Below, one piece after another: positions 43,713 to 52,326 of a DNA stretch of 64,000 bases. This DNA is from an uncultured Spirochaetales bacterium (GTDB lineage Bacteria > Spirochaetota > Spirochaetia > Sphaerochaetales > Sphaerochaetaceae), in assembly GCA_949283305.1 (NCBI GenBank), contig CASDRU010000006.1:1-64000 (forward strand), read 5' to 3'. Position 1 is the stretch's first letter. Each line of letters starts with the position of its first letter. A program made the position numbers and the translations under genes. The notes beneath the pieces were generated by a model. That model saw nothing but the letters and a program-made list of their open reading frames with translations. It did not search any database and had not been told where the DNA came from.

Positions 43713-43740
43713 TTGACATCCTGAATATGTAGTGTAGTAT
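43713..43740 (+). promoter_or_regulatory. Strong sigma-70-type promoter of the candidate sRNA
   Basis: TTGACA (perfect -35), 16-bp spacer, TAGTAT. Predicted start about 43747. Confidence 0.7.
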
Positions 43741-43746
43741 ATAAGT

Positions 43747-43836
43747 GTCTAAGAAAGTGAATACTTTCAATTTTCTGATTGAATACCTCCCAAGTCCTTT
43801 GGGCTGGATGTAGATTTCATCCAGCCCCTATTTTTC
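43747..43836 (+). ncRNA. Candidate small RNA with C-rich anti-Shine-Dalgarno stretch
   Basis: A free-standing transcription unit of about 90 nt: strong promoter upstream, then two alternative hairpins (GAAAGT/ACTTTC and TTCAAT/ATTGAA, sharing three bases), an unpaired TACCTCCC (43784-43791), and a terminator with a perfect 10-bp stem GGGCTGGATG/CATCCAGCCC and a T-run. CCCAA/TTGGG could compete with the terminator stem. A GTG-started frame of 22 codons (43745 to TAG at 43811-43813) spans the unit, so a leader peptide is an alternative. No family is recognised. Confidence 0.6.
43801..43836 (+). terminator. Terminator of the candidate sRNA
   Basis: Perfect 10-bp stem GGGCTGGATG/CATCCAGCCC, 7-nt loop, then CTATTTTTCTTT. 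Confidence 0.88.
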
Positions 43837-43860
43837 TTTGCAATTTTTTCAAAATGGTAG

Positions 43861-43889
43861 TTGACCAACTCTTTTTTTTAAGCTAGCAT
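43861..43889 (+). promoter_or_regulatory. tRNA-Gly promoter
   Basis: TTGACC, 17-bp T-rich spacer, TAGCAT within TAGCATACAT, the same -10 decamer as the tRNA-Gln promoter. Confidence 0.8.
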
Positions 43890-43901
43890 ACATTTCGTTG
43901 C

Positions 43902-43973
<72 letters not shown>

Positions 43974-43974
43974 T

Positions 43975-43999
43975 ACTCCTTAGAAATAAGGAGTTTTTT
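43975..43999 (+). terminator. Terminator after tRNA-Gly
   Basis: Perfect 8-bp stem ACTCCTTA/TAAGGAGT with GAAA loop and a T-run. It lies before the PUR-domain gene, so that gene depends on read-through or an unseen promoter. Confidence 0.88.
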
Positions 44000-44036
44000 C
44001 TTTAATAAATCAAGGCAATTGAAGCGGAGGGCCATT

Positions 44037-44294
44037 ATGGGAGAGCGCGGAGAAGTATTTTCATCAAGAGTAACACGTGATGACAGGACTTATTTCTTCA
44101 ATGTCAAGGAGAATGTCTACGGAGATTTGTATCTCAACATCGTCGAGAGCAGGCCGACTGACACAGAAGGAAGATATATAAGACAGTCTGTTCTTGTTTA
44201 TCAGGAAGATCTTGCGCCTTTTGTAAAAGAGCTGCAGAAGTGCCTGGATTACATAAAGATAAATGCGAAGAAGAAAGGACCTAGAAGAGGCTGA
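44037..44294 (+). CDS. PUR-alpha-like nucleic-acid-binding protein (DUF3276)
   Basis: A compact 85-residue single PUR-repeat protein: GERGEVFSSRVTRDDRTYFFNVKE, given here as position 2-25, then LYLNIVESRPTDTEGRYIRQSVLVYQEDL (45-70) with the beta-beta-beta-beta-alpha pattern. The family includes Borrelia BpuR, which binds DNA and RNA and acts as a regulator. GGAGG 6 nt before ATG 44037 fixes the start; a longer reading from 43947 runs through tRNA-Gly. Its end overlaps the convergent rnhB by 14 nt. Confidence 0.85.
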   Translation: MGERGEVFSSRVTRDDRTYFFNVKENVYGDLYLNIVESRPTDTEGRYIRQSVLVYQEDLAPFVKELQKCLDYIKINAKKKGPRRG

Positions 44295-44898
44295 GTTCTT
44301 CACTTTCATATTCCTTTAAATGAAAGCTTTTTCTCCTTATAGGGCTGTCCCCGTAGAGAGCAATTTTCTCAATATGCTCCTTTGTCGGATAGCCCTTATG
44401 TTTTTTATATTCATACTCCGGCCATTTCTCATCGCAGAGCTCCATTATCCTGTCCCGCTCTGTCTTTGCCAGAATGCTTGCAGCCATTATTTCAGGAATC
44501 TTTGCATCCCCCTTGATTACTGCTGTGCAGGGAATGCTCACATCCGGTTTCCTGTTTCCGTCAACCAGAAAGAGATCCACATCTGTTTTCTCCTGGATTT
44601 TCTCAAGACAACGCTTCATTGCCAGAAGGGAGGCATTCAAGATGTTTATCTCGTCAATCACCTTATGAGAAAACCTTGTTACAGAATAGAAAAGAGCTTT
44701 TTCCTTTATGATTCTTTCTGCCTCAAGCCGTTTTCTTTCACTTAATTTCTTGCTGTCTGCAAGGATTTCAACGGGAAAATCTGGGGGCAGTATTACTGCT
44801 GCGGCAACAACAGGACCTGCAAGGGGACCGCGGCCGGCTTCATCTGCACCGCATATCGTTTTCTTCTCTTCCGGCATTGAAAAAAGCAGTTCTTCCAT
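44281..44898 (-). CDS. rnhB: Ribonuclease HII
   Basis: RNase HII (205 aa), which removes RNA from RNA-DNA hybrids and single ribonucleotides. Catalytic residues lie in ICGADEAGRGPLAGPV (Asp-Glu), LVDGNRK (Asp) and AASILAKTERDRIM. The substrate-sensing GRG is present. ATG 44898 is used; a TTG at 44940 would add 14 basic residues and lies close to the divergent smc start. It is convergent with the PUR gene. Confidence 0.94.
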   Translation of the reverse strand: MEELLFSMPEEKKTICGADEAGRGPLAGPVVAAAVILPPDFPVEILADSKKLSERKRLEAERIIKEKALFYSVTRFSHKVIDEINILNASLLAMKRCLEKIQEKTDVDLFLVDGNRKPDVSIPCTAVIKGDAKIPEIMAASILAKTERDRIMELCDEKWPEYEYKKHKGYPTKEHIEKIALYGDSPIRRKSFHLKEYESEELSLF

Positions 44899-44952
44899 CT
44901 TTCTATGAAATAATCTATAATTTAGCCGTTTATTTTTCAAGGAGACGCACTT

Positions 44953-47766
44953 TTGTTTTTAAAATCTCTTGATCTCTATGGCTTCAAGTCCTTTGCAGAT
45001 AAGACACATATTGAATTTTCCCCTGGAATAACGACACTGCTTGGTCCAAATGGATGTGGAAAAAGCAATATTGTAGATGCAATAAAATGGGTACTTGGAG
45101 AACAGGGCACAAAAACACTGAGGGCAAGCAAGATGGAGGATGTCATTTTCAATGGAAATGACAGGAGAAAGCCCATGCCCTTTGCTGAGGTTGCCCTTAC
45201 TATCGACAATTCATCAGGAATGCTCAATCATCCTGCAGAGGAAATAGAGATAAAGAGAAGAATATTCCGTGCGGAGAATGCAGAGACGGAATACTATCTG
45301 AACAAGGAAAGATGCAAGCTCAAGGACATTAAGGATCTTTTAATCGATACAGGAGTAGGAAAGAGTGCATACAGTGTTCTCGAACAGGGCAGGATTGACC
45401 AGATAATCTCAATGCGTCCTGAAGAAAGAAGATACATTTTCGAAGAGGCTGCCGGGATATCGAAATTCAAGCAGCAGTGCACTGAGGCCGCAAACAAGAT
45501 CCAGAGAACTGAAGAGAACATTGCCAATGTCGAGATAACTGTAAGCCAGGTAAGGCGAACATATAACCGTACGAAGGATCAGGCGGAGAAGGCGGCAAAA
45601 TACAAAGAGCTCAGGGCCAAGGCGGTTGAGCTTGAAGTCAGACAGAATATCCTCAAGATCCGCACATTCGAGAACGTCCAGATTGAGAGACACAAACGCA
45701 TAGATGATATGCAGAGCCAGATTGAAAAGATTACAGAAAGCCTCTCAACATATGATGATGATCTGAAGGAGCTTACTGAGACATACAGGAACAAGAGCGA
45801 TTATCTGAACAGCATGAGGGCAAGCACAAACACATACACTGAGCGTATAAACAGCATTGCCCAGATTCTTTCCCTGCTTTCCCAGAGAATGGATGAGGCG
45901 AGAAGCAACATCAGGAATGCTGAAGACAGGATGGCAAGCTACAAGAATTCGCTTGATCAGATTACAGAGACTCTTGATGAGGCTGAATCAAAGAATGCTG
46001 ATGAGACTGACAGGAAGGAAGAAATCGAGTCCCAGCTTGTTTATCTGAGAGAACAGCTGAAGCAAACAGATAACAATATTTCCTCAGCAGAAGAAGAGAT
46101 CAGAAAAAGGCAGGAAGAGAACAATAAGATAGATGATGAGCTTTTAAAGCTTTCTGAGGATCTGAAGCTTGTAATTGAAAGCCTTATTGAGGAATTTGAT
46201 GAGAATACTTCAACAAATTATTCAAAGGAGCGCTATGAGCGCGCAGATGAGAATGTGAGGAAGAAACTCTTTGACCTCAAGGCTCTTGTACAGAGCAAGA
46301 TAGACACACTTTCTCTCATAAAGGCTGATGAGGTTGAAAAGAGCAGAGTGGCCTCTGATTACTCCAATTTTTATCAGAGCCTTGATGAGATAATCTCTTC
46401 ATTTGAGGATTTCAAGAATGCCATTCCTCCTGTAATCGACATAATCCTTTCTCCTGAAGGTCTTATAAGCAGAAAACGTGAAATTGAAGAAAGGGAAAGG
46501 ATAATCCGGGAAAAGAGCGAGAGCAACAAGAGAATAATCCAGATCAAAAGAGATAGTCTTGAAAAGCTTATATCAGACAGGGAGGAGATAAAGAACACTC
46601 TCAGCGACCTTTCTATTGCCAGAGTAAGGTGCGAGACAAATATTGAGAGCAATTTAAAGCTCATCCAGCAGCTGAGACTCCGCCTTGAGGAAGTCAGATA
46701 CAATATAGAGGACCTTGAGAACCAGAAGGAAACCGCAGAGAGGAATCTTTCACGCTATGAAAGCGAGATAAAAGACAGAGAGGATGAGAGATCTGAGGCA
46801 TCACGGGCACTGAGCAATGTGAACTCACTTATTGAGACACTTTCTGCTGAGGTTCGCCAGATGGGAGAAAACCTTTCGTCAAAGAGGAACGAGAAGCAGA
46901 GCATGGACATCAAGCTCACGGGACTGAGAAGCAGCATCGAGAGCGAGAACATGATGATTGCAGAAAACCAGAGACTCATAGCATCAATATTCGAGGATTA
47001 CTACAACAAGACAGGGCACAGCCTGAACGAGTACCAGAGTCTTTTTGAAGAAGAGATGGAACAGGTTCTTGTCGAGAATGAATACAAGAGCGTGATGATG
47101 GAAATCGAGAGGGCCGGAAATATCAACTATCTTGCAGAGGAAGAGTTCAATGATGCCAAGAACAATCTTGAATTCTATACAAAGCAGCTCTCTGATCTGG
47201 AAAAAGCAAAGTCGGATCTTGTAAGGGTCCTTGATGAGATCGAGACAAAGAGCAGGGAGATGTTCTTGAGGACCTATAACGAGATAAACCGTAATTTCCA
47301 AGAAATGTTCACAAGGCTTTTTGGAGGAGGAAAGGCTGAAGTCAGCCTTCAGGATCCAGAGGAAGTTCTCACCAGCGGCATAGATATATTTGCTCAGCCG
47401 CCTGGAAAGAAGCTTACCAATATGTCCTTGCTTTCAGGAGGGGAGAGGAGCATGACAGCTGTTGCTCTTCTCTTTGCTACATATAAGGTAAAACCGAGCC
47501 CGTTCTGTATCCTTGATGAGATTGACGCAGCCCTTGATGACAAGAATATCGGGTATTTCATTTCTGTGCTTGAGGATTTTGGAAAGACGAGCCAGTTCAT
47601 AATCATCACACACAACAAGCATACGGTTACAGCCGGAGAATCTTTACTGGGAGTCACCCAGAACGAGGCAGGAGTTTCCATAACAGCAAGCTACCGCCTG
47701 AAGAGCATCAAGGGTGAGCCTGTTATTCTTGATGAAAATGAAAAAGAGGTTGAAATAAAAGACTGA
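44953..47766 (+). CDS. smc: Chromosome segregation protein SMC, short form
   Basis: SMC ATPase (937 aa), clearly shorter than the usual 1150-1200. The N-terminal head has FGKSF-like DLYGFKSFADKT, Walker A GPNGCGKSN and the SKMEDVIFNG block; the C-terminal head has LSGGERSMTAVALLF and PFCILDEIDAALDD. The middle is long coiled coil, but the canonical globular hinge (about 150 aa with conserved glycines) is not visible; around residues 400-510 there is only a short helical, glycine-poor segment. The start is TTG 44953, supported by GGAGACG upstream and the MFLKSLDLYGFKSF beginning. rnhB diverges, ffh follows. Confidence 0.9.
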   Translation: MFLKSLDLYGFKSFADKTHIEFSPGITTLLGPNGCGKSNIVDAIKWVLGEQGTKTLRASKMEDVIFNGNDRRKPMPFAEVALTIDNSSGMLNHPAEEIEIKRRIFRAENAETEYYLNKERCKLKDIKDLLIDTGVGKSAYSVLEQGRIDQIISMRPEERRYIFEEAAGISKFKQQCTEAANKIQRTEENIANVEITVSQVRRTYNRTKDQAEKAAKYKELRAKAVELEVRQNILKIRTFENVQIERHKRIDDMQSQIEKITESLSTYDDDLKELTETYRNKSDYLNSMRASTNTYTERINSIAQILSLLSQRMDEARSNIRNAEDRMASYKNSLDQITETLDEAESKNADETDRKEEIESQLVYLREQLKQTDNNISSAEEEIRKRQEENNKIDDELLKLSEDLKLVIESLIEEFDENTSTNYSKERYERADENVRKKLFDLKALVQSKIDTLSLIKADEVEKSRVASDYSNFYQSLDEIISSFEDFKNAIPPVIDIILSPEGLISRKREIEERERIIREKSESNKRIIQIKRDSLEKLISDREEIKNTLSDLSIARVRCETNIESNLKLIQQLRLRLEEVRYNIEDLENQKETAERNLSRYESEIKDREDERSEASRALSNVNSLIETLSAEVRQMGENLSSKRNEKQSMDIKLTGLRSSIESENMMIAENQRLIASIFEDYYNKTGHSLNEYQSLFEEEMEQVLVENEYKSVMMEIERAGNINYLAEEEFNDAKNNLEFYTKQLSDLEKAKSDLVRVLDEIETKSREMFLRTYNEINRNFQEMFTRLFGGGKAEVSLQDPEEVLTSGIDIFAQPPGKKLTNMSLLSGGERSMTAVALLFATYKVKPSPFCILDEIDAALDDKNIGYFISVLEDFGKTSQFIIITHNKHTVTAGESLLGVTQNEAGVSITASYRLKSIKGEPVILDENEKEVEIKD

Positions 47767-47772
47767 CTAACA

Positions 47773-47802
47773 TTGACTAAGAGGCTTTGTTTATCTTATA
47801 AA
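47773..47802 (+). promoter_or_regulatory. Candidate promoter of the ffh-rpsP operon
   Basis: TTGACT, 18-bp spacer, TATAAA, starting 7 bp after the smc stop. Confidence 0.5.
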
Positions 47803-47834
47803 TTAATATTGTTGTCTGAAGGAATTTGTTTTAG

Positions 47835-49166
47835 ATGTTTGACAGTATAAGCAGTAAGTTTTCCGACATTTTCAGAAATATATCCGGAAAGGGAAAAATC
47901 AGCGAGAAAAACATCCAGGAGGCTGTTGAGTCAATCAAGGAAGCCCTTCTTGATGCTGATGTCAATCTCCGTGTTGTAAGACGTTTTGTCAATTCGACAA
48001 TCGAGGAAGCACAGGGAGAGAAGGTTCTCAAGGCTGTCAATCCTGGACAGATGTTTACTAAAATCGTCTATGACAAGATGGTCGCACTTCTTGGAGATGA
48101 TGACAACAAGCTTGCTCTGAAGGGAAAAGACACCACGAGCGTGATACTCATGATGGGTCTTCAGGGAAGCGGAAAGACAACAGCCAGCCACAAGCTTGCA
48201 TATAAGCTCAAGAAGGAAGGAAGAAAGGTAATGCTTGCAGCATGTGACCTTGTCCGTCCGGCAGCTATAACACAGCTTGAAATCCTTGGAGAGAAAGTAG
48301 GGGTTCCTGTTTTCACTATTCCGGGAGAAAAGGATCCTGTAAAGGTGGCTCAGGCCGCTCTCAGCAGGGCAAAGCATGATTTAATTGACACTCTCATCAT
48401 AGACACATCCGGTAGAATGCATCTGGACGAGGCCCTTATGGCTGAGATAACCAGCATCGCTAAGGCTGTAAACCCTGACGAAACCCTCTTCGTTGCCGAT
48501 GCGATGACAGGACAGAGCGCAGTCGAGATTGCAAAGGAATTTGAAGAGAAGGTCGGAATAAGCGGTGTTATTCTGACAAAGTTCGATTCCGATACCAGAG
48601 GTGGTGCTGCACTTAGCCTTAAGAGTGTTGTCGGCAAACCCATAAAGTTCATAGGAACGGGAGAAAAAGCTGAGGATCTTGAGGTTTTCCACCCCGAGAG
48701 AATCGCAAGCCGTATCCTTGGCATGGGAGATGTTGTTTCACTTGTAGAGAAGGCACAGGAGCAGTACGAGAAAGATGAGGCTGAGAAGCTCCAGAAGAAA
48801 ATCCAGAAGGATACATTCGATCTTCAGGATTATCTTGACCAGCTTGAGAAGATGAACAAGATGGGAGGGGCAGAGAAACTCATCGATATGATTCCCGGAG
48901 CAAAGGGAAACATAAAGGAAGAGGATCTTGATTTCAAGGAACTTGAGGTTGAGAAAGCCATCATCAAGAGCATGACGAAGTTCGAGAAGAGCAATTACAG
49001 AATCATCGGACCGTCTAGAAGAAAGAGAATTGCAAGAGGAAGCGGTACCAGCGTTGCTGATGTCAACCGCCTTCTCAAGAAATTCGAGAAAAGCAAGCTT
49101 ATGATGAGAAAGCTTGCTACAAACAAGAAATTTCAGGCAAGCATGCTCAAACAGCTTGGCATGTGA
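47835..49166 (+). CDS. ffh: Signal recognition particle protein Ffh
   Basis: SRP54-type GTPase (443 aa) that targets nascent membrane proteins with 4.5S RNA. N domain, then G domain with GLQGSGKTTASHK (G1), DLVRPAAITQL, IIDTSGRMHLD (G3), TKFDSDTRGGAALS (G4), then the Met-rich M domain with GPSRRKRIARGSGTS and a basic C-terminus. Complete. It is followed by rpsP 33 bp downstream, a conserved gene order. Confidence 0.96.
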   Translation: MFDSISSKFSDIFRNISGKGKISEKNIQEAVESIKEALLDADVNLRVVRRFVNSTIEEAQGEKVLKAVNPGQMFTKIVYDKMVALLGDDDNKLALKGKDTTSVILMMGLQGSGKTTASHKLAYKLKKEGRKVMLAACDLVRPAAITQLEILGEKVGVPVFTIPGEKDPVKVAQAALSRAKHDLIDTLIIDTSGRMHLDEALMAEITSIAKAVNPDETLFVADAMTGQSAVEIAKEFEEKVGISGVILTKFDSDTRGGAALSLKSVVGKPIKFIGTGEKAEDLEVFHPERIASRILGMGDVVSLVEKAQEQYEKDEAEKLQKKIQKDTFDLQDYLDQLEKMNKMGGAEKLIDMIPGAKGNIKEEDLDFKELEVEKAIIKSMTKFEKSNYRIIGPSRRKRIARGSGTSVADVNRLLKKFEKSKLMMRKLATNKKFQASMLKQLGM

Positions 49167-49199
49167 GCCTGCCATGCAGTTATAAGGAGATAACCAGAA

Positions 49200-49454
49200 A
49201 TGACAACAATGAGACTCAAGAGATTTGGTTCAAAGAAGAGACCATATTACAGAGTAGTGATTCAGGACAACAGAAAGGCAACAAGCAGTGTCACAATCGA
49301 TGAGGTCGGATATTATCATCCGATTGCTGAGAAGGATCAGCAGGTAAAGCTTGATGCAGAAAAAGTCAAGATGTGGATCAGTAAGGGTGTACAGGTTTCA
49401 CCTACAGTAAAGAATCTTATCAACTCTCAGGGAATTTCTCTCGAGCGAAAGTAA
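49200..49454 (+). CDS. rpsP: 30S ribosomal protein S16
   Basis: S16 (84 aa): MRLKRFGSKKRPYYRVV at the N-terminus and the EVGYYHP block are diagnostic. AAGGAG lies upstream of the ATG at 49200. First gene of the conserved rpsP-khpA-rimM-trmD-rplS operon. Confidence 0.96.
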   Translation: MTTMRLKRFGSKKRPYYRVVIQDNRKATSSVTIDEVGYYHPIAEKDQQVKLDAEKVKMWISKGVQVSPTVKNLINSQGISLERK

Positions 49455-49466
49455 TAGCGGGGGCCT

Positions 49467-49700
49467 ATGGAAAAAGAATTAGTTGAATTCTTAGCCAGAA
49501 GCCTTGTAGATCATCCTGAATGTGTTACTGTAAATCAGGTTGAAGGAGAGAAGACAATAGTTCTCGAACTTTCAGTTGCGCCTGAAGATACAGGAAAGAT
49601 AATCGGAAAGCAGGGCAGGATTGCCAAGGCTTTGCGAACTGTCCTTTCTGCTACAGCAACAAAGGGTGGCAAGAAAGCTACACTGGAGATTCTCGGCTGA
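49467..49700 (+). CDS. khpA: KH-domain RNA-binding protein KhpA
   Basis: A 77-residue single-KH protein with the [15 protein letters not shown] GxxG loop. Found between rpsP and rimM in many bacteria and known as a KhpB partner in post-transcriptional regulation. It abuts rimM with a 1-nt overlap (TGATG). Confidence 0.92.
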   Translation: MEKELVEFLARSLVDHPECVTVNQVEGEKTIVLELSVAPEDTGKIIGKQGRIAKALRTVLSATATKGGKKATLEILG

Positions 49701-50209
49701 TGTCTGATAATCTCATAGCCAGTGCAAGGCTTGGAAGAACACATGGAGTCAGGGGCTATATGCGCCTTGACTCCTTTTCTGGTCTATATGAGCATTTTGA
49801 AAAACTAGATGAGTGTGTAATTCAGACCAAGGAAAACAAAAGAATTAAGCTTGAAATAGAGGATATTGCATATCATGCTGACTCTGTTCTTATAAAGTTT
49901 AAGGGAGTGGACACACCTGAAAAAGCCAGGCTTCTTTCTCAGTCTGTCCTTTATGTCGATAGAAGCAAAGCCGCTCCTCTTGAAGAGGGCGAATACTATA
50001 TTGCTGATCTTTTTGGTCTTGATGTGGTATTTGAGGGACGGATTGTAGGAAAGGTAGAAAGCGTATCTGAAGGCTCTCAGGCACTTTTGCTGAATGTCAG
50101 GACAGAGGATGGAAAAATCCATCTTGTTCCAAATCTTGAGGTATTTGTCAGACGACCTGATTTTGAAAAGAAGGAAATAGAGCTTTTGAACAAGGAGCTG
50201 CTGTCTTGA
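49700..50209 (+). CDS. rimM: Ribosome maturation factor RimM
   Basis: RimM (169 aa), a 30S head assembly factor. N-terminal barrel with ARLGRTHGVRGYMRLDSF and PRC-barrel with EEGEYYIADLFGLDV; the C-terminus has HLVPNLEVFV. It overlaps trmD by 4 nt (TTGA). No unusual features. Confidence 0.94.
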   Translation: MSDNLIASARLGRTHGVRGYMRLDSFSGLYEHFEKLDECVIQTKENKRIKLEIEDIAYHADSVLIKFKGVDTPEKARLLSQSVLYVDRSKAAPLEEGEYYIADLFGLDVVFEGRIVGKVESVSEGSQALLLNVRTEDGKIHLVPNLEVFVRRPDFEKKEIELLNKELLS

Positions 50210-50943
50210 AAATCAGAGTCCTTACCCTCTTTCCTGAGATGATTGAGCCTTTCTTCTCCTCTTCGATAATGAAGAGAGCTGTGAAGAAGGGCATTGTCGA
50301 ATATGAGATAATCAATTTCCGTGATTTTGCCAGCAATGCATATAACAAGGTCGATGATCTTCCCTACGGAGGAGGAGCTGGCATGGTCATCATGCCCGAT
50401 GCTCTCTCCCTTGCTCTTGAAAGCATTGGAGCAAAAGGCAAGAGAGTCATTTTCCCGACACCTTCTGGACGACTCTTTTCACAGCAGGATGCCCAGAAGC
50501 TAAAAGAAGAAGATGAGCTTGTTTTCATCTGCGGGCATTATGAGGGTATTGACCAGAGAGTGATCGATGAATATGTAACAGATGAATTCTCAATAGGGGA
50601 CTATGTGCTTACAAGCGGCGAGACAGCTAGCATTGTCATAATCGATGCTGTTTTCCGCCTTATCGATGGGGTTATAAACAAGGAGAGTCTCTCTTGCGAG
50701 AGTTTTGATGACAAACTTCTTGAATATCCGCAATATACAAGGAGCTTGAGGTATTGCTCAAATTCCGTTCCTGATGTATTATTGTCTGGTAACCATGCCG
50801 GCATAACCAACTGGCGTGATGAAATGAGGCTGAAAAAAACGATGCAGTTTCGGCCTGACATGCTATCTGATGCCTCTCTCAGCATTAAGATGCGAAGAAA
50901 ATTGATTAATATTACTGATAAAGAATTTTTAGAGGATTTGTAA
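50206..50943 (+). CDS. trmD: tRNA (guanine37-N1)-methyltransferase TrmD
   Basis: SPOUT methyltransferase (245 aa) making m1G37. It begins [16 protein letters not shown], has the [11 protein letters not shown] loop, the trefoil-knot segment [15 protein letters not shown] and the [10 protein letters not shown] motif. The start is TTG at 50206 overlapping the rimM stop. The C-terminal domain carries [11 protein letters not shown]. rplS follows after 1 bp. Confidence 0.95.
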   Translation: MKIRVLTLFPEMIEPFFSSSIMKRAVKKGIVEYEIINFRDFASNAYNKVDDLPYGGGAGMVIMPDALSLALESIGAKGKRVIFPTPSGRLFSQQDAQKLKEEDELVFICGHYEGIDQRVIDEYVTDEFSIGDYVLTSGETASIVIIDAVFRLIDGVINKESLSCESFDDKLLEYPQYTRSLRYCSNSVPDVLLSGNHAGITNWRDEMRLKKTMQFRPDMLSDASLSIKMRRKLINITDKEFLEDL

Positions 50944-50944
50944 A

Positions 50945-51298
50945 ATGGATATTATCAAAGCTATTGAAGCTAAGCAGATTAAGGAAAACGCACAGAACTT
51001 CAGCGTTGGAGACACAGTTAAGGTTTACTTCAGAATCGTTGAAGGTGCTACAGAAAGAGTTCAGGTATATGAAGGCATTGTCATTGCAATCAACAACTAC
51101 GGTGTAAGAAAGACATTTGTCGTAAGAAAGATCAGCTACGGTGTCGGTGTCGAGAGAATCTTCCCTCTACACAGCCCGAGAATCGACAATATCGAGGTTG
51201 TACGCCGCGGTAAGGTCAGAAGAGCAAAGCTTTATTACCTCAGAGACCGTGTTGGAAAGAGCGCAAAGGTCAAAGAGCTTATCCAGAAGAAGAACTAA
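50945..51298 (+). CDS. rplS: 50S ribosomal protein L19
   Basis: L19 (117 aa): [38 protein letters not shown] and KAKLYYLR-type ending are family landmarks. Last gene of the operon; a strong terminator follows at 51319. Confidence 0.96.
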   Translation: MDIIKAIEAKQIKENAQNFSVGDTVKVYFRIVEGATERVQVYEGIVIAINNYGVRKTFVVRKISYGVGVERIFPLHSPRIDNIEVVRRGKVRRAKLYYLRDRVGKSAKVKELIQKKN

Positions 51299-51317
51299 GC
51301 TTCTTTTCTATCTACTT

Positions 51318-51346
51318 AAGGCCGCTTTCATGCGGTCTTTTTTGTT
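51318..51346 (+). terminator. Terminator of the rpsP-rplS operon
   Basis: GGCCGC-TTTCAT-GCGGTC followed by TTTTTT. Confidence 0.88.
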
Positions 51347-51374
51347 TGCATTGCTTTTGAAAAAAAGCTAGAAT
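51346..51374 (+). promoter_or_regulatory. Promoter of the zinc-protein/coaD unit
   Basis: TTGCAT, 17-bp spacer, TAGAAT. Predicted start within a few bases of ATG 51382, so the leader is nearly absent. Confidence 0.55.
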
Positions 51375-51381
51375 CAGGATA

Positions 51382-51837
51382 ATGAAAAACATCAAAGACA
51401 GGAAATACTTCAAGAAGAAGGAAAAGAATAGCAAGAACAAACAGAACAAGGACAAGAATCTTCAGGGCTTCACGACGCTCAATCAGGTTACCGGAGTTCC
51501 TAAAAGCCATGATTTTCATTCGCAGATTCCGGCTGACAGGGTAAAAAGTGTCAAAGAACCGCTTGTAGAATGCATCTATTGCAATGAAAAAATAACGCAG
51601 ATAACCGATGCTTTTTCTCTTGATGACGGCTTTGCTCATTTTGAATGCGTTCTTGATAAGCTCAAGAGGGAGGAAAAGCTTTCTGATAATCAGAAGCTAA
51701 GCTATTCAGGACGCGGAAATTTCTCTGTATTCGAACTTGATGAAGAGGGAAAGTATCATATAGTCAAGACAATAAGTGTCGAGAGCCAGAAGTCAAATCA
51801 GGAATTCAAGGATTATATCCAGGGGCTTAAAGAATGA
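51382..51837 (+). CDS. Hypothetical protein with CxxC...HxxC zinc site
   Basis: A 151-residue protein of unknown function. The first 30 residues are extremely basic (KDRKYFKKKEKNSKNKQNK), pointing to nucleic acid or ribosome contact. A putative zinc knuckle follows at about residues 64-90: ECIYCNEKITQ, then AHFECVLDKL, giving Cys-x2-Cys...His-x2-Cys. The C-terminal part is acidic and helical. It overlaps coaD by 4 nt (ATGA) and has its own promoter. Position next to the ribosomal operon hints at translation, but this is inference. Confidence 0.75.
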   Translation: MKNIKDRKYFKKKEKNSKNKQNKDKNLQGFTTLNQVTGVPKSHDFHSQIPADRVKSVKEPLVECIYCNEKITQITDAFSLDDGFAHFECVLDKLKREEKLSDNQKLSYSGRGNFSVFELDEEGKYHIVKTISVESQKSNQEFKDYIQGLKE

Positions 51838-52319
51838 ATAAAACAGCTATGCTTCCCGGGACATTCGATCCTCCGACACTGGGCCACATAAACATAATAA
51901 GGCGAAGTGCAGCTCTTTTTGACAGACTTTATGTTGTCGTTGCCCATAATGTGAACAAGAAATGTCTTTTTACTCCACAGGAAAGAGTGGATATGCTCAA
52001 GGAGACTTTAAAAGACCTTGATAATGTCTCTGTTTTCTCTGATACTGGCCTATCTGTTGATTTTGCGAAGAAACACAATGTGAGTGTGATGATAAGGGGA
52101 GTCAGGAGCGAGCAGGATTTTGCATATGAGTTTGAGCTTGCAATGACCAACAAGATGCTCTATAGCGCTCTTGAGACTCTTTTTATCCCCACAGATCAGA
52201 GCTATATCATACTCAGGAGCAGCCAGATTAAAGAAATGATTCAGTTCGGTGCGGATATTTCCAAGATGGTGCCGGAAGAGGTTTTGAAGAAACTGGTAGA
52301 AAAATACAAAAAAATTTGA
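51834..52319 (+). CDS. coaD: Phosphopantetheine adenylyltransferase
   Basis: CoaD (161 aa), fourth step of CoA synthesis. Nucleotidyltransferase motif LPGTFDPPTLGH, the substrate block MIRGVRSEQDFAYEFELAMTN, and SSQIKEM near the C-terminus in place of the SSSxIKE motif. Complete and normal length. It is coupled to the zinc protein gene upstream; a long inverted repeat and tRNA-Tyr follow. Confidence 0.94.
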   Translation: MNKTAMLPGTFDPPTLGHINIIRRSAALFDRLYVVVAHNVNKKCLFTPQERVDMLKETLKDLDNVSVFSDTGLSVDFAKKHNVSVMIRGVRSEQDFAYEFELAMTNKMLYSALETLFIPTDQSYIILRSSQIKEMIQFGADISKMVPEEVLKKLVEKYKKI

Positions 52320-52326
52320 CAAAGCG

